From positions 1 through 5,482 of the forward strand of contig JASHZK010000351.1 of NCBI GenBank assembly GCA_030042575.1: 5,482 nt of DNA, written 5' to 3'. Source of the stretch: Acidimicrobiales bacterium (lineage in GTDB: Bacteria > Actinomycetota > Acidimicrobiia > Acidimicrobiales > UBA8190). Shown here one piece after another: positions 1-5,482 of the stretch (position 1 is its first letter; each line of letters starts with the position of its first letter). The notes under the pieces are model-generated. The model was not told the origin of the DNA. It searched no databases and worked only from the letters and a program-made list of their open reading frames with translations. The position numbers and the translations under genes are program-made.

Positions 1-1280
1 TGGACGAGGTGGAGGACGCCGCCGTGGCCCTGGTGGTGACCTCTCCGCCTTACTTCGCCGGCAAGGAATACGAGGCGGCCCTGGGCGAGGGCCATGTGCC
101 GGCCAGCTATCTGGAGTACCTGGAGATGTTGCGCGACGTCTTGGCCGAGTGCGTGCGCACCCTCGAGCCCGGAGGACGCATCGCCGTCAACGTGGCCAAC
201 CTGGGTCGCAAGCCCTACCGATCGCTTTCCGCCGATGTGATCGGCATCCTCCAGGACGACCTGGGTCTCCTGCTTCGCGGTGAGGTGGTGTGGGTGAAGG
301 CCCGGGGCGCCACGGGCTCGTGCGCCTGGGGGTCGTTCTGCAGTCCGGCCAACCCGGTACTGCGGGATCTCACCGAGCGCGTGGTCATCGCCAGCAAGGG
401 CCGCTTCGACCGGGCCCTGGGACGGGCCAGACGCAAGGCCCTCGAGCTCCCGGCGGCCATCACCACCACCAAGGACGAGTTCATGGAGGCCACCACCGAT
501 CTTTGGGAGATCCCGTCCGAACGGGCCACCCGCGTCGGGCACCCCGCCCCCTTCCCCGTCGAGCTCCCCCAGCGCCTGATCGAGCTCTACACCTACGAGG
601 ACGACCTGGTGCTCGACCCCTTCATGGGCTCGGGCTCGACGGCTGTGGCCGCCGTGCGCACGGGACGGCGGTACGTGGGCTACGACACCGAGTCGCGTTA
701 TGTGCGCATCGCCGAGCGCCGAGCCGAAGAGGAGCGGAGCCTCCTGCTTCGCTCCGACGGGCGCCGGGTTCCCGAACGTCCTCGCCCCGGGGTCGGCCCG
801 ACCGGGCCACGTCGGAGCGGGGCCGCATCGAGGAGCGGGGCGCCTACCAGCGCCGTCGAGCTGGCCCAGGCGCTCGTGGGGCAGGCCGGGTTCCGGGAGG
901 TGACCACCGACGTGCGCTTGCGGGCGGGGCTGCGGGTGACGCTGGCCGGGCGCGACGCCGCCGGGCGAAGGTGGTTCTTCGACGTGTCGGGGACACTCGG
1001 GACCCTGCGGGGTGGGCTGCGCCGCAGCGAGACCCTGTGGAGGACGCTGGGGCGGGCGGCAGTGCTGCATGCGGCCTACCCCGAGGATCCTTTGGTGCTG
1101 CTCACCACCGACGCCCCGGCACCGGGCAGCGCCGGGGAACAGGCCTGGCGCGCGCTGGCGACACCCCAGGAGCCCGGATCGGTGCCGGCGGTGTACGACG
1201 TGGTCGAGCTCGAGTCGGAGCAGGCTCTGTCCCGGCTTCGTACGTTGGCCCGCAGTGGGCGGCGGGCACGTGCCCGATGA
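1..1280 (+). CDS. Amino-DNA methyltransferase (beta motif order) with extra C-terminal domain, 5' partial
   Basis: This enzyme likely transfers a methyl group from S-adenosylmethionine to an exocyclic amino group in a specific DNA site, N4-cytosine being somewhat favoured because motif IV is TSPPY rather than DPPY. Counting from the GTG at base 9, motif IV TSPPY is at residues 11-15, a WVK strand near 95-97, a variable recognition region near 100-175, HPAPFPVELPQRLIEL (motif X-like) near 178-193, and the AdoMet-binding DPFMGSGST at 203-211, followed by YVGYD at 222-226. This IV-before-I order marks the beta group. The frame is open to the left edge (codons from base 3), and family members normally have some 20 residues before motif IV, so the true start lies outside the window. 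An Arg/Pro/Gly-rich linker (about 250-280) leads to an extra domain (about 281-416) that ordinary methyltransferases lack; it contains GRRWFFDVSG and VLLTTDAP stretches. The gene overlaps its downstream neighbour by 11 bp, suggesting co-translation. The methyltransferase call is firm; base specificity and the role of the tail are inference. Confidence 0.93.
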   Translation, partial: DEVEDAAVALVVTSPPYFAGKEYEAALGEGHVPASYLEYLEMLRDVLAECVRTLEPGGRIAVNVANLGRKPYRSLSADVIGILQDDLGLLLRGEVVWVKARGATGSCAWGSFCSPANPVLRDLTERVVIASKGRFDRALGRARRKALELPAAITTTKDEFMEATTDLWEIPSERATRVGHPAPFPVELPQRLIELYTYEDDLVLDPFMGSGSTAVAAVRTGRRYVGYDTESRYVRIAERRAEEERSLLLRSDGRRVPERPRPGVGPTGPRRSGAASRSGAPTSAVELAQALVGQAGFREVTTDVRLRAGLRVTLAGRDAAGRRWFFDVSGTLGTLRGGLRRSETLWRTLGRAAVLHAAYPEDPLVLLTTDAPAPGSAGEQAWRALATPQEPGSVPAVYDVVELESEQALSRLRTLARSGRRARAR

Positions 1281-2400
1281 CCGCACCACCGTCACCGAGC
1301 TCGGCACCGCCCTCGGGATGCTGCCCTTCGAGGCACCGGCGGCGGCCCTCGCCGCCCGGCCGCCCGAACTGGCCGTCGCCGACGAGGTCTGGGACCGGCT
1401 GAGCGCGCTCCAGCGCGGCGGGCACTTCGCCGAGGAGTTCGCCGCCGCCTGGGCCAACGGTCGGGCCTTCCTGCAGTCGCCGGAGGCCCTGCGGGGCCGG
1501 CCCCCGCTCCTCGTGGAGTGGACGGGGGGACGGCGCCCTCCCGGCGACGAGGTGGCTCCGGTGGACCTGCGCATCGACCACGTCTACTTGGTGAGCTGCA
1601 AGTACCTGTCGCGCACCATCGCCAACGCCTCGCCGGCGCGGCTGTTCGACGGCCTTCTCACCACCACCGGCGACTGGAGCACGGGCGACTGGTACCAGGA
1701 GGTCGCCCCCGGCGCCTATCGGCGCCTCTACGGCGCCTGCAGGGAGGCAGCCGGCCTCGGTGACCTCCCCGAAGACCCGTCCGCCATGAGCCGGGCCGAC
1801 CGCCGCCGGCTCCGTCTGGCCCTGCCGGAGCGCGGCGCCTATCCCCCGTCGGCCCGAGCGCCCTACGCCGAGCTGTGTCGAGAGGTGAGCGAGGCCTCGG
1901 CCAAGCGGTGGGCCCACAACGCCTCGCGAGCGCGTGCGCAGGAACGGCTGGTCTGGCGGCTCCTGCGCATGGGCAACGCCTCGTACTATGTATTGGGCGC
2001 CGATCCCCATCGGCCACTGCGGCTGCGTGTGGCCAGCCCCTGGGACTGGCGCCAGGCATACCAGTTGGTGAGCCTCGACATCCGCCCGGCCGAGGCCGGC
2101 CAGCCCCAGGTGGACTGGACCGTCACGTACCGGGCCCGTTGCGGCACCAGCCGGCTCAGGTCCATCGTCTCCGAGGCCGGCACGCCACCGCTCCCTGTCG
2201 CCGCCGCCGGCCAGTCAGAGCCCCTCGTCCCCGGCGCCGGGCAGCCACGAACCGTTCGGGGACACGTCGAAGTGCGCTGGAGTCACGGCCGATTCGCCCA
2301 GCCACCAGAGGCCAAGGTCTACATCGACACCCCCACCGACCGGCTCCCCGGTTACTTCCCCATCGACGCCCCCTCGGGCCAGGCCCACCTCTGGGAATGA
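1270..2400 (+). CDS. Unrecognised protein, candidate restriction-endonuclease partner of the methyltransferase
   Basis: I do not recognise this 376-residue protein by name. The GTG at 1270 is chosen because it lies at the end of the methyltransferase gene (11-bp overlap) and avoids a long overlap with it; an in-frame ATG at 1318 is the alternative, and neither has a strong ribosome binding site. No signal peptide or membrane segment is visible, so it is probably cytoplasmic. The most striking stretch is VDLRIDHVYLVSCKYLSR (residues 98-115). D99, nine intervening residues, then S109-x-K111 resembles the PD-(D/E)XK nuclease core with serine in place of the acidic residue. Upstream is a helical, Glu-rich segment (around 50-75); downstream are WSTGDWYQE, a charged helical region (about 165-235), GNASYYVLG (235-243) and, near the C-terminus, PEAKVYIDTP, which contains E347-A348-K349. 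The tight coupling to a DNA methyltransferase makes a restriction endonuclease the leading guess. A nuclease-inactive specificity or accessory subunit is the main alternative. That it is a real gene is likely; the function is inference. Confidence 0.8.
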   Translation: MPDDRTTVTELGTALGMLPFEAPAAALAARPPELAVADEVWDRLSALQRGGHFAEEFAAAWANGRAFLQSPEALRGRPPLLVEWTGGRRPPGDEVAPVDLRIDHVYLVSCKYLSRTIANASPARLFDGLLTTTGDWSTGDWYQEVAPGAYRRLYGACREAAGLGDLPEDPSAMSRADRRRLRLALPERGAYPPSARAPYAELCREVSEASAKRWAHNASRARAQERLVWRLLRMGNASYYVLGADPHRPLRLRVASPWDWRQAYQLVSLDIRPAEAGQPQVDWTVTYRARCGTSRLRSIVSEAGTPPLPVAAAGQSEPLVPGAGQPRTVRGHVEVRWSHGRFAQPPEAKVYIDTPTDRLPGYFPIDAPSGQAHLWE

Positions 2401-2583
2401 CCGGCCCGGTGGGCGGTTCGGTTCCGTTGGTGGGGTTCTCCGACGAGCGGGGCCCCTGGTCCCGAGCCGGGGGTTCCCAATGCTGACCGCGCAAGGAGGT
2501 CGGAACGACGCCGTTCTCCACGCAGATGGGCGGTTCGGCAAGTCGGCGACCAGTTCCCTGCACTCGCCATGTGATCGTCCGGT

Positions 2584-2626
2584 CCGGCACCGGTGCGGCA
2601 CGGCCCCCCGAACGCGTCGGTGCCGG
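2584..2626. repeat. 9-bp perfect inverted repeat, possible bidirectional terminator stem
   Basis: CCGGCACCG (2584-2592) is the exact reverse complement of CGGTGCCGG (2618-2626), leaving a 25-nt loop. The left arm is also part of a 10-bp palindrome, GCACCGGTGC (2587-2596), so alternative folds exist. It sits between two converging genes, where a terminator is expected, but no T run follows on either strand. High GC makes chance inverted repeats common, so the functional reading is weak. Confidence 0.35.
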
Positions 2627-2627
2627 G

Positions 2628-2681
2628 CCGGCGCAGCGGGCCGGCGCAGCCGGGCGAGCGCAGCCGGCGAGCGCAGCCGGC
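2628..2681. repeat. Short tandem repeat, four 13-14-bp units with GCGCAGC core
   Basis: The core GCGCAGC begins at 2631, 2644, 2658 and 2671, giving unit spacings of 13, 14 and 13 bp. The last two units, CGAGCGCAGCCGG (2655-2667 and 2668-2680), are identical; the first two differ by a few bases. The array is non-coding. Similar GAGCGCAGC-type runs are familiar in intergenic DNA of high-GC actinobacteria (general knowledge, not checked here). Confidence 0.7.
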
Positions 2682-2709
2682 GATTTCGCTCCTGGGCGCC
2701 GCGCTTTTT
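2670..2709 (+). terminator. Weak intrinsic-terminator-like structure for the + strand
   Basis: AGCGC (2670-2674) can pair with GCGCT (2701-2705), with GGCG (2679-2682) and CGCC (2697-2700) pairing inside. A run of five T (2705-2709), unusual in this GC-rich gap, follows directly. It lies about 300 bp after the stop of the nuclease-like gene and could end its transcript. The stem is interrupted and the T run is short. Confidence 0.25.
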
Positions 2710-2756
2710 ACGTAGCCGGGTTGGCGAGTCGTTCACAACGGGATGGCCGGCAGGGT

Positions 2757-3355
2757 TCAGGCGTCGACCTCCCGTCGACCCTCGAGCGCCCTGCCCAGGG
2801 TGAGCTCGTCGGCATACTCGAGGTCACCGCCCACGGGGAGCCCACTGGCCAGGCGGGTGACCTTGACCCCGAACGGCTTGAGCTCCCGCACCAGGTACTG
2901 GTCGGTGATCTCGCCCTGCAGGTTGGGATTGGTGCACAGGATGACTTCGACCACGCTCTCGGGCTCGAGACGGGCGAGCAGTTCGCCGATCCGGAGCTGC
3001 TCCGGACCGACACCTTCGATGGGATTGAGCGACCCTTGCAGGACGTGGTAGCGACCGCGAAACCCAGTTCTCTCTACGGGCACGACGTCGCGAGGATCCT
3101 CGACGACGCACAGCACACTGCCGTCGCGACGAAGATCCGAGCAGACATCGCACAGCCCTCCTTCTGCCACGTTGAAACAGCGGGGGCACAGCGTCACGTG
3201 CTCCTTCACAGCCACGATGGCGTCGGACAGCCGCCGGGCATCGCGCTCGTCGACCTGCAGCACATGAAAAGCGATGCGCTGGGCGGACTTGGGCCGATGC
3301 CAGGGAGACGTCCGAGCTCGTCGATCAGGGCCTGCAGCAATGCGCCGTAGGCCAC
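2757..3355 (-). CDS. recR: Recombination mediator RecR, frame interrupted by an apparent 1-base deletion
   Basis: RecR acts with RecO (and RecF) to load RecA onto SSB-coated single-stranded DNA during gap repair. The GTG at 3355-3353 shares one base with the dnaX TAG stop and has a strong Shine-Dalgarno. The N-terminus reads [22 protein letters not shown] and then loses frame; the expected [10 protein letters not shown] continues one base over, so a base appears missing at the GGG of 3291-3293 (+ strand). With it restored the protein is 199 residues, the normal RecR length. Visible parts are the helix-hairpin-helix at about 14-33, four zinc cysteines C57, C60, C69 and C72 (CPRC and CDVC), a Toprim domain from about 79 ([19 protein letters not shown]), and the family C-terminus [18 protein letters not shown]. 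As written, only a fragment from about 3263 downward (168 residues, lacking the DNA-binding hairpin) stays in the RecR frame. A sequencing or assembly indel is more likely than a decayed gene, because everything else is intact. Confidence 0.93.
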
Positions 3356-5427
3356 TAGACCTCCTCGGCCCCCGGGAACAGCTGCTTCAACCGCTGCTCG
3401 GCACTGGGCCCGGCGCCGGCCGGTTCGGTTTCGGCAGCCAGCACGACGGGGTCCAGCAGCGCCGCGTGCTCCTGCTCGACCTCCGCCCCGGCCCCGGCCC
3501 CGGCCCCGGCCCCGACCAGGATGGTCCCGGGAGCGGCTCCCGGCGCAGCTCCGGTCGTCCCAGGGCGATCCCGGCTCCGGCTCGGGCCGCCCCGGCCGGC
3601 GTTCGTCGCCTTGGAGACGGCTGGAGCTGTCGTAGCTCGGCCCGGGGCAGCCGCCGTGGCGATCTCTTCGTCGACGACCAACCGCATGGGGACGGCCAAG
3701 CCGAAGTGTTGGGCCAAGAGCGCCTCGACTTCCGGTCGTACCTCCTCGCAGTAGGAGCGGTGGGTCTCGTTGGGCAGAGCGAAGACCGCGACACCTTCTT
3801 CCACCGCCGTGAAGCGCCCGACTCGGAACCGAGCTCGGGCCCGGTTCGACAGACAGAAGAGCAGCTCGTCCCCCCATGCCTGGACGAGTTCGTCCCGGCT
3901 CGGGGTGGCACCAGGGGCCAGTGGCCCTGACGAGGCTGCCGGTGCCGGCGCCCCGACCGTTGGCGGTGCCGCCGCCACTGCCGAAGTCGTCGTCGTCGTC
4001 ACCGCCGGCGCCGGCGCCTGGGCGGGCTCGGCAGCCGAAGAGACTTGCTGTCCTCGCCCCTGGCGACGAATGGCGCCGAGGCTCTTGCGGGCGAGATCGG
4101 GGCCGCCCCCGGCCGCCGTCGCCGCCGCTGCGCCCTGGTCGGCGGCCGACGAAGGATCCTGGTCGTCGTCCTTGGTCGCTTTGTCGGTGGGAGGCTCCGG
4201 CGGCCTCGACGCTCGGGGGGCGGCCGGCGCTGAGGGCGGCGCCGCTCCCACGGACCCCGATGACCCCCCTGGGGAGCTGGACGCACGGGGAACGGGTGCG
4301 CCAGAGGAGACAGCCCGCTCGACACGCTCGAGGCGCTCGAGCAGGGCCGCCGGCGAGTCGTCGGCCTCGGGGTGCGCCAGCCGGATGAGGGTGCCTTCGA
4401 GATTGACGCGAGGATCGGGCGCGTCGCGCATGTCGACCAGGGCCCGGCCCAAGGCCTCCATGGCCCTCACCACGGCCGGCAGTCCCATGCGCCGGGCCAT
4501 GTCCTCGATCGGAGGTCGGTCGTGGTCGGACACGCTCACCAGATCGGGGGCAATCGTGAAGAGGAATCCCTGGCGCAGGTGTTCGACCATTGCCGCTGTG
4601 AGGGTGTAGATGTCGCGACCGGCAGCCACGGCTTGGGCCACGGCCACCAGCGCCCGGGCTGCATCGCGATCGGCCAACGCCTCCCCCAGCTCGGCCAGCA
4701 CCGGGGCCTCGTCGTGCACCTCGCCGGCGGCCGCCAGTTGGTCGAGAGCCGACAGGGCGTCTCGAGCCGACCCTCGCCCCTTGCGAACGGCAGCGGCCAA
4801 GGCGTCGTCGCCCAGTTCGAGCTGGGCGGCGTCGCGCACCGAACGCACCAGACCGACCAACGTCTCGGCTCCGAGAAGGCGGAACTCGAAGTGCTGGGTC
4901 CGGCTGCGCACCGTAGGCAACACCTTCTGTGCGTCGGTAGTGGCCAGCACGAACACGACGTGTCCGGGTGGCTCCTCCAGCGTCTTGAGCAGGGCATTGG
5001 AGGCCGCCACCGTGAGCATATGGACCTCGTCGACGATGTAGACCTTCCACCGACCCGGCGTACCCAAGGCCGCTCTGGCCACCAGGTCACGCATGGCGTC
5101 GACGCCGTTGTTGGATGCGGCGTCGAGCTCGTGGACGTCGAGCGAGGTGCCCCGGGCGATCTCGACGCACGACTCGCACACGCCGCACGGCTCGCCGTCG
5201 TCGATCGCCGCGCAGTTGAGCGCCTTGGCCAAGATGCGCGCCGTCGAGGTCTTGCCCGTGCCACGGGGCCCGCTGAAGAGGTACGCGTGGCCGACGCGGT
5301 CGCCGCGCACCGCGTTGCGCAGCGCCAGGCAGACGTGGTCCTGGCCGAGCACTTCGTCGAAGCGCTGGGGGCGGAAGCGACGGTAGAGGCTCTGGTGCGT
5401 GGCCCGTGGCGGGGCCGTGTCGGTCAC
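3355..5427 (-). CDS. dnaX: DNA polymerase III subunit tau/gamma (clamp loader)
   Basis: DnaX is the ATPase core of the clamp loader, which places the beta sliding clamp on primed DNA and, as tau, links it to the polymerase. The 690-residue product begins [20 protein letters not shown]. Motifs: Walker A GPRGTGKT (53-60); zinc module C72-x8-C81-x2-C84-x2-C87; Walker B IVDE (131-134); sensor 1 LATTD (161-165); arginine finger S175-R176-T177, where E. coli has SRC; sensor 2 [12 protein letters not shown] (219-230). The collar domain III follows to about 370. A long Ala/Pro/Ser/Gly linker (about 373-507) precedes a folded C-terminal domain (about 508-588, [14 protein letters not shown] to MRLVVDEE) of the Gram-positive type; a second low-complexity stretch (about 590-670), including (Gly-Ala)5, and a short [10 protein letters not shown] tail end the protein. 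No A-rich slippery site for a gamma form is apparent. It is somewhat longer than E. coli DnaX (643 residues). The GTG start is supported by the -10 element 8 nt upstream; recR follows in the same operon. Confidence 0.97.
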   Translation of the reverse strand: MTDTAPPRATHQSLYRRFRPQRFDEVLGQDHVCLALRNAVRGDRVGHAYLFSGPRGTGKTSTARILAKALNCAAIDDGEPCGVCESCVEIARGTSLDVHELDAASNNGVDAMRDLVARAALGTPGRWKVYIVDEVHMLTVAASNALLKTLEEPPGHVVFVLATTDAQKVLPTVRSRTQHFEFRLLGAETLVGLVRSVRDAAQLELGDDALAAAVRKGRGSARDALSALDQLAAAGEVHDEAPVLAELGEALADRDAARALVAVAQAVAAGRDIYTLTAAMVEHLRQGFLFTIAPDLVSVSDHDRPPIEDMARRMGLPAVVRAMEALGRALVDMRDAPDPRVNLEGTLIRLAHPEADDSPAALLERLERVERAVSSGAPVPRASSSPGGSSGSVGAAPPSAPAAPRASRPPEPPTDKATKDDDQDPSSAADQGAAAATAAGGGPDLARKSLGAIRRQGRGQQVSSAAEPAQAPAPAVTTTTTSAVAAAPPTVGAPAPAASSGPLAPGATPSRDELVQAWGDELLFCLSNRARARFRVGRFTAVEEGVAVFALPNETHRSYCEEVRPEVEALLAQHFGLAVPMRLVVDEEIATAAAPGRATTAPAVSKATNAGRGGPSRSRDRPGTTGAAPGAAPGTILVGAGAGAGAGAEVEQEHAALLDPVVLAAETEPAGAGPSAEQRLKQLFPGAEEV
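3360..3366 (-). promoter_or_regulatory. Ribosome binding site for recR inside the end of dnaX
   Basis: On the minus strand GAGGAGG lies 4 nt before the recR GTG and overlaps the last Glu codons of dnaX. It fixes the recR start at 3355 rather than the internal GTG at 3263. Together with the 1-base stop/start overlap (TAGTG) it indicates translational coupling of recR to dnaX. Confidence 0.8.
3485..3514. repeat. Hexanucleotide microsatellite within dnaX, (GCCCCG)5
   Basis: Five perfect copies of GCCCCG lie in frame within dnaX and encode the (Gly-Ala)5 stretch at residues 639-648 in the second low-complexity linker. Because the unit is 6 bp, gain or loss of copies would change linker length without breaking the frame. 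Confidence 0.9.
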
Positions 5428-5435
5428 GGCAACGC

Positions 5436-5441
5436 AGCCTA
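5436..5441 (-). promoter_or_regulatory. Candidate -10 element of the dnaX-recR operon, leaderless layout
   Basis: On the minus strand TAGGCT matches the actinobacterial TANNNT -10 pattern and is followed by 8 nt (GCGTTGCC) and then the dnaX GTG. That spacing would put transcription initiation at or next to the first base of the start codon. No Shine-Dalgarno precedes the GTG, consistent with a leaderless mRNA. No good -35 hexamer is visible 16-18 nt upstream. Confidence 0.5.
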
Positions 5442-5444
5442 ACG

Positions 5445-5460
5445 GCGCGCTGTGGCGCGC
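5445..5460. promoter_or_regulatory. Palindrome upstream of the dnaX -10 element
   Basis: GCGCGC (5445-5450) and GCGCGC (5455-5460) flank a 4-nt centre and can form a 6-bp stem. The element lies 3 bp upstream of the candidate -10, in the spacer region of the promoter, so it could be an operator. Alternating GC is common by chance in such DNA, so this is tentative. Confidence 0.25.
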
Positions 5461-5482
5461 ACTGTGGGCTCGGCGGGCACTC

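Larger units (their letters stand above)
2401..2756. other. Intergenic region between convergent genes
   Basis: This 356-bp gap separates the stop of the nuclease-like gene (+) from the stop of recR (-). Open frames cross it, but their translations are Arg/Pro-rich, run into neighbouring genes and match nothing I recognise, so I call no gene. I see no tRNA or other standard RNA fold. It contains a 12-bp direct repeat (TGGGCGGTTCGG at 2410-2421 and 2527-2538), a small hairpin (GAACG 2503-2507 with CGTTC 2512-2516), a perfect AAGGAGG at 2493-2499 with no start codon at useful distance, an inverted repeat at 2584-2626 and a short tandem repeat at 2628-2681. The simplest reading is a transcription-termination zone plus repeat sequence. 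Confidence 0.7.

Noticed and set aside
1277..1402. ATGA stop/start overlap at the end of the methyltransferase gene
   Set aside because: The ATG at 1277 opens a frame of only about 40 Pro/Ser-rich codons; the real downstream gene is in another frame and starts at the GTG at 1270.
2410..2430. tRNA T-arm-like GGTTCGGTTCC
   Set aside because: No acceptor, D or anticodon arm can be built around it on either strand.
2597..2624. 6C RNA-like stem-loop with a CCCCCC loop
   Set aside because: A 6-bp stem (CGGCAC/GTGCCG) does enclose a C6 run, but the second C-rich hairpin that defines 6C RNA is absent.
2215..2736. 173-codon minus-strand open frame across the convergent gap
   Set aside because: The translation is Arg/Pro-rich, includes the tandem repeat, overlaps the end of the nuclease-like gene and has no recognisable motif or convincing ribosome binding site.
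3288..3300. Programmed -1 frameshift to express full RecR
   Set aside because: The codons around the break (GGC CCA AGT) do not form a canonical X XXY YYZ slippery heptamer, and recR is not known to use frameshifting; a missing base explains it better.
2526..3350. 274-codon open frame on the plus strand opposite recR
   Set aside because: It lies antisense to the clearly coding RecR frame, and its translation shows no recognisable family; such antisense frames are expected at this GC content.
3206..5050. 614-codon open frame on the minus strand overlapping dnaX
   Set aside because: It is an out-of-frame shadow of dnaX: Arg/Gly/Pro-rich translation with no domain, while the dnaX frame carries all clamp-loader motifs. 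Its only meaningful part is the N-terminal RecR segment near its end.

Overview
The window comes from a high-GC bacterial genome, most likely an actinobacterium. The evidence is the GC-saturated third codon positions, frequent GTG starts, an actinobacterial-style DnaX (SRT instead of the enterobacterial SRC) and a dnaX promoter that looks leaderless. An acidimicrobial or other uncultured actinobacterial lineage is possible, but the sequence alone cannot settle it.

Left part (1-2400, + strand): two overlapping genes. The first, cut by the window's left edge, is a beta-order amino-DNA methyltransferase (TSPPY motif first, DPFMGSGST motif later) with an extra C-terminal domain of about 140 residues. 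The second overlaps it by 11 bp. It encodes a 376-residue protein I do not recognise by name, with a D-x9-SxK stretch resembling a degenerate PD-(D/E)XK nuclease core. Together they look like a restriction-modification or DNA-modification defence pair, which is the best candidate for something undescribed here.

Middle (2401-2756): a 356-bp gap between convergent genes, with no convincing gene. It holds a 13-14-bp tandem repeat, a 9-bp inverted repeat, a weak terminator-like structure and a 12-bp direct repeat.

Right part (2757-5427, - strand): the housekeeping replication/repair operon dnaX-recR. DnaX (clamp-loader tau subunit, 690 aa) is complete, with Walker A, zinc-binding cysteines, Walker B and sensor motifs. 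recR starts at a GTG that shares one base with the dnaX stop codon and has a strong Shine-Dalgarno inside the end of dnaX. The recR frame is broken by an apparent one-base deletion in a G run (3291-3293, + strand) inside the helix-hairpin-helix motif. Restoring that base gives a normal 199-residue RecR. The last 55 bases hold a TANNNT -10 element 8 nt from the dnaX GTG and a small palindrome just upstream.
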